DNA of 64,000 bases from Acanthaster planci (taxonomy: Eukaryota; Echinodermata; Asteroidea; Valvatida; Acanthasteridae). The stretch covers positions 314,260-378,259 of the forward strand of contig NW_019091470.1 in assembly GCF_001949145.1 (NCBI RefSeq), read 5' to 3'. The first letter of the stretch is position 1, and each line of letters begins with the position of its first letter. Shown here piece by piece: positions 61,601 through 64,000 of the stretch. The notes below the pieces were generated by a model. That model was not told where the DNA came from. It was given only the letters and a program-made list of their open reading frames with translations, and made no database searches. The position numbers and the translations under genes were made by a program.

Positions 61601-63258
61601 AAGGCGAGTCCATTTCCCCAATACTGATCAAAATGATTGCTTCTCGCCAATGCATCGAGTCCAAAATCACGGGAGATCGGAGAAAACACGCAGATCGCGG
61701 AAAGGGTAGCGACAGGAGGTCTATGTGGTGCCGCTTCAAACAAAACACAATCCCGATTGTATCGACACAACATTCATTTTAAAACGATGCCTATAACCCA
61801 AGGGTGATCAATAAATAAAAGTGAGCGAATACTGATCGACTAAAGAACAGATCCATTAGAATCAGCCCCGATACAACTGTTCTGCGGTGAGGGGCTAACC
61901 TGTCCTTTCTTCATCCTGACACCTTGAAATGACACTGTTGGAACTGCTAGTTTTTCACAGGTTTTTTGTTGATTATAATTATCAAGATTAGTCAGTGATA
62001 CCTCCTCTGACGAACACTAAATAACGAACTGCAACTCCATGAGGTTTTAAACTACAACTTCCACCACAATGAAATAGCAGAGAACAGAAAGCCAATAAAT
62101 AAAATTAATTGGTCGATACAGATATAAAAACCCTACAATAATCCCTAAACACATCCACAACTGAAAGCCGTATATCTTCAGTTAAACATTTTGATTCCTA
62201 CTTATCACCCCTTTTTTTCGTGATTGAAAATGGTAAGACTATGACTACCGATTCAGGGTTTTGCATTCAATTAATACGACCACTGTAAACCATGCAGCTT
62301 GACATTAAAATTAAAATAATCTGATGCAAGAGGAATCCAATCCGAATGTGCCATGTCAAGCGTAAATGAACGTGAACATTGTAAAGGAAGTATAATTCCA
62401 CGAAGAGCGAATCTGTTACAACGAAACGGCCAAGATTCAAGGAATTGCTTTTTTTTGGCACGGCCGAATTGAGTCAACGTCTTCGAATGCCTGAGAGGGA
62501 GGACACACTCCGTGTCTGCAGACAAAAACTCAATGAATCCAGGACATCTCGTCCTTTAAACAGAAATCAAAATTAATGAACAGAAATCAAATCATTTGAC
62601 AACACGTTTGGAAATTAAAACGACGCCCAAACCTTCTTTTAAACAAGATTTTGTAACGCGGTGGCCATTAAGTGATTTAACGAGGGAAATATGCCATCAG
62701 CACATCCACATTTTCAATGTAAATATTTATGTTGATGTCGAGACAATAGCAGCGGACTCACTACTCATGCGCTTATTTAGCTGGAATTTATACTGGGATA
62801 TACAAGTCTATTTTGAAAAAATCCCCCCCCCAAAAAAAATCAATGTTCATTATCTGCTCGGCGAGTGACGGCTGGGTCATCAACTTTAGTTGACAGAAAT
62901 TAAAGAAAAGTTTGATTTGAAAGTCTTTTGAGAAAACGAGCGAAAGGCATAATACTCTAATACCGAGTTTCAAGTAGATATTATGCAAATCGACGTGACT
63001 TAATATAAAGGGGTTAGTAGCACTTTGTCTCTGGTGGACCAAGATGACTTTTTGTTTGTAAAACAGATTTTGTGGGTTTTTTATCATATTGAGATAAGCG
63101 CACTTACAGTGATTGACCGGTGAGGGGACCATCTTTCCACTGAGTACCGTATGAGACAGCATCGCATCGGAGGGCACGTGCATGACGCCCGCGTGGTCCA
63201 GTACCCGCTCCATGTCCGTCAGGGAGGTGTCCGGCGAGCTCAGTCGCAGTCCGTTCAT
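55033..63258 (-). CDS. otp: Orthopedia homeodomain protein (Otp)
   Basis: Transcription factor of neurosecretory and hypothalamic-type neurons in vertebrates, and of larval skeleton and ectoderm patterning in sea urchins. Exons 63108-63258, 61052-61209, 58874-59017 and 55033-55650 join in phase to 356 residues. The homeodomain is at 106-165 ([60 protein letters not shown]), near-identical to Otp of other animals. It is followed by [21 protein letters not shown], written here in two runs ([11 protein letters not shown] and [10 protein letters not shown]). A Gly/Ser/Ala-rich tail ends in [17 protein letters not shown], the Otp OAR motif, at 332-348. The N-terminal 105 residues are poorly conserved, as usual. 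The start is the first Met of exon 1. Confidence 0.97.
55651..58873. other. otp intron 3
   Basis: 3.2 kb. The shared foldback element sits at 55723-55838. A mixed-composition block at 58240-58540 (with CATGATTATG-type and AGGTTAATAATG words) could be regulatory. There is an AAGAAGAAGAAG tract near 57286. Nothing coding. Confidence 0.5.
55723..55838 (+). mobile_element. Foldback element shared with rax intron 2
   Basis: About 116 bp with inverted ends GGGCAAGTTCGAGC and GTTCGAACTTGGCC. The inner part is alignable with the reverse complement of 27208-27351. It lies 72 bases upstream of otp exon 4. Confidence 0.7.
58874..59017 (-). CDS. otp: otp exon 3 (homeodomain residues 1-46)
   Basis: 48 codons: [20 protein letters not shown] then [20 protein letters not shown], ending at homeodomain Gln46. 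Acceptor ATGCGCAG|GTC, donor CAG|GTGAGG. Confidence 0.97.
59018..61051. other. otp intron 2
   Basis: 2.0 kb, AT-rich, with no feature I recognise. Confidence 0.5.
61052..61209 (-). CDS. otp: otp exon 2
   Basis: [20 protein letters not shown], a Thr/Ser/Gly-rich stretch, and SAGEDDKQ. Acceptor TGATGCAG|CC, donor CAG|GTACGA. Confidence 0.9.
61210..63107. other. otp intron 1
   Basis: 1.9 kb. It contains a MITE at 61415-61597; the rest is AT-rich without recognisable features. Confidence 0.5.
61415..61597. mobile_element. MITE, same end type as 12768-13005
   Basis: The right end AACTGGATCCGCCCCTG matches the other element's terminus. The left end is worn (GAGGGGCGTTGGGGGTTGG) and runs into GGAACCCCCCCTTAAGCC. 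Confidence 0.55.
63108..63258 (-). CDS. otp: otp exon 1
   Basis: 50 codons plus one base, [20 protein letters not shown] then [17 protein letters not shown]. Donor CACT|GTAAGT is strong and its phase fits exon 2. Confidence 0.85.
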
Positions 63259-64000
63259 TTGGCCGACTGATCAACAACTAATCAGTCTTTGCCTTCAAAG
63301 AAAAAGGTATATCCCCCTCCTGAAATCACGGCCGGTCCCCTCGTACGTCCAACGCACGTCCAAACGTCACGCGACGAGTGCTGGCGTTGATTTTTTTTAT
63401 GCGCCGTGTCGGCCTGCGCCATTGGAGCTCCGCTGGAACTAACGAGCGGTGTAATTGGCCGTCGCTGAGATAATGAACACGCCGAGCCGGCCAAGAAGGG
63501 CTCTGATTGGCCAATCCCCGACGCGCTGTAGCAACACTAGTTGTAACAAGTGGTTGACAAATTGACAGACACGTCTGATAGTGCGTGATGTGATTATAAT
63601 TCACATTATTGATATCTATCTCCCCAACAAAGAGAATTCTGGAGTAAATAAGCCCCCGGCTTTGTTATTTTGTTTCTCTCCAGCGCCCGGTATAATTATT
63701 GTAACGATCACTGGTTGCGTTATCGTTTTTATAATTTAGCTCATTACGCGGGCATATTTGTTTTTGCCCGGGCAGCACAATGGCCGCTGGCCGGCTTTAT
63801 TTGCAGTGCCCATTGTCTCAGACGGATGACCAGGCAAGAGATCCAGAGGCCGACGAGACTGGGGCGCATTGTCGGTCTTTGGCGAGCGGAAACACAGCGT
63901 CCATGCAGCGCTTGCTAAAGAAACAAGAGCGCGTGGGATCGCGGTGGAGTTTTCTTAAGGCGGCAGGCCTCGTTTCATTAACTCTGCGCTCTCCTCGCGC
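63259..64000 (-). promoter_or_regulatory. otp 5' flank, candidate promoter region
   Basis: CpG-rich segment upstream of the otp ATG. It includes the palindrome GATTGGCCAATC at 63505-63516 (two overlapping CCAAT boxes, NF-Y type), CAACTAATCAGTC near 63276 and the AT-rich CGGTATAATTATTGTAACG near 63688. The transcription start is not determined. No other gene is seen before the right edge. Confidence 0.45.

Overview
This window is animal (bilaterian) nuclear DNA: intron-rich genes with GT-AG splice sites, vertebrate-like intron sizes, many short inverted-repeat transposons and one tRNA-derived SINE. I recognise four protein-coding genes, all reconstructed exon by exon with reading phase agreeing across every junction. 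The presence of a homeobrain-type gene (absent from vertebrates) next to rax and otp points to an invertebrate. A repeat resembling one I recall from echinoderm sequence suggests an ambulacrarian (echinoderm or hemichordate), but the phylum is inference.

Layout. Positions 1-10807 (minus strand) hold the first 12 coding exons (484 codons) of DIS3L, the cytoplasmic RNA exosome 3'-5' exonuclease. The gene runs off the left edge inside its RNB domain. Its introns carry at least four copies of a TTAA-flanked MITE. A 3.2 kb spacer (10808-13983) with further transposon relics separates it from a divergently transcribed paired-class homeobox gene on the plus strand, homeobrain (hbn, 13984-16517, three exons). 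A 10 kb gene-free interval follows, then retinal homeobox (rax/rx, minus strand, 26599-37869, three exons). A 17 kb gene-free interval follows, then orthopedia (otp, minus strand, 55033-63258, four exons), with its 5' flank reaching the right edge.

hbn, rax and otp together form the ancient HRO homeobox cluster, here contiguous within about 49 kb and with no recognised gene between its members. All three genes have an intron at exactly the same place in the homeodomain, between residues 46 and 47. rax and otp both end in an OAR motif; rax and hbn carry an N-terminal octapeptide (eh1-like repressor motif). In known animals these genes act as transcription factors in anterior neuroectoderm, eye and neurosecretory development, so the large intergenic intervals are likely regulatory. 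I mark candidate homeodomain-site clusters, CTCF-like motifs and promoter elements there, at modest confidence because no cross-species comparison could be run.
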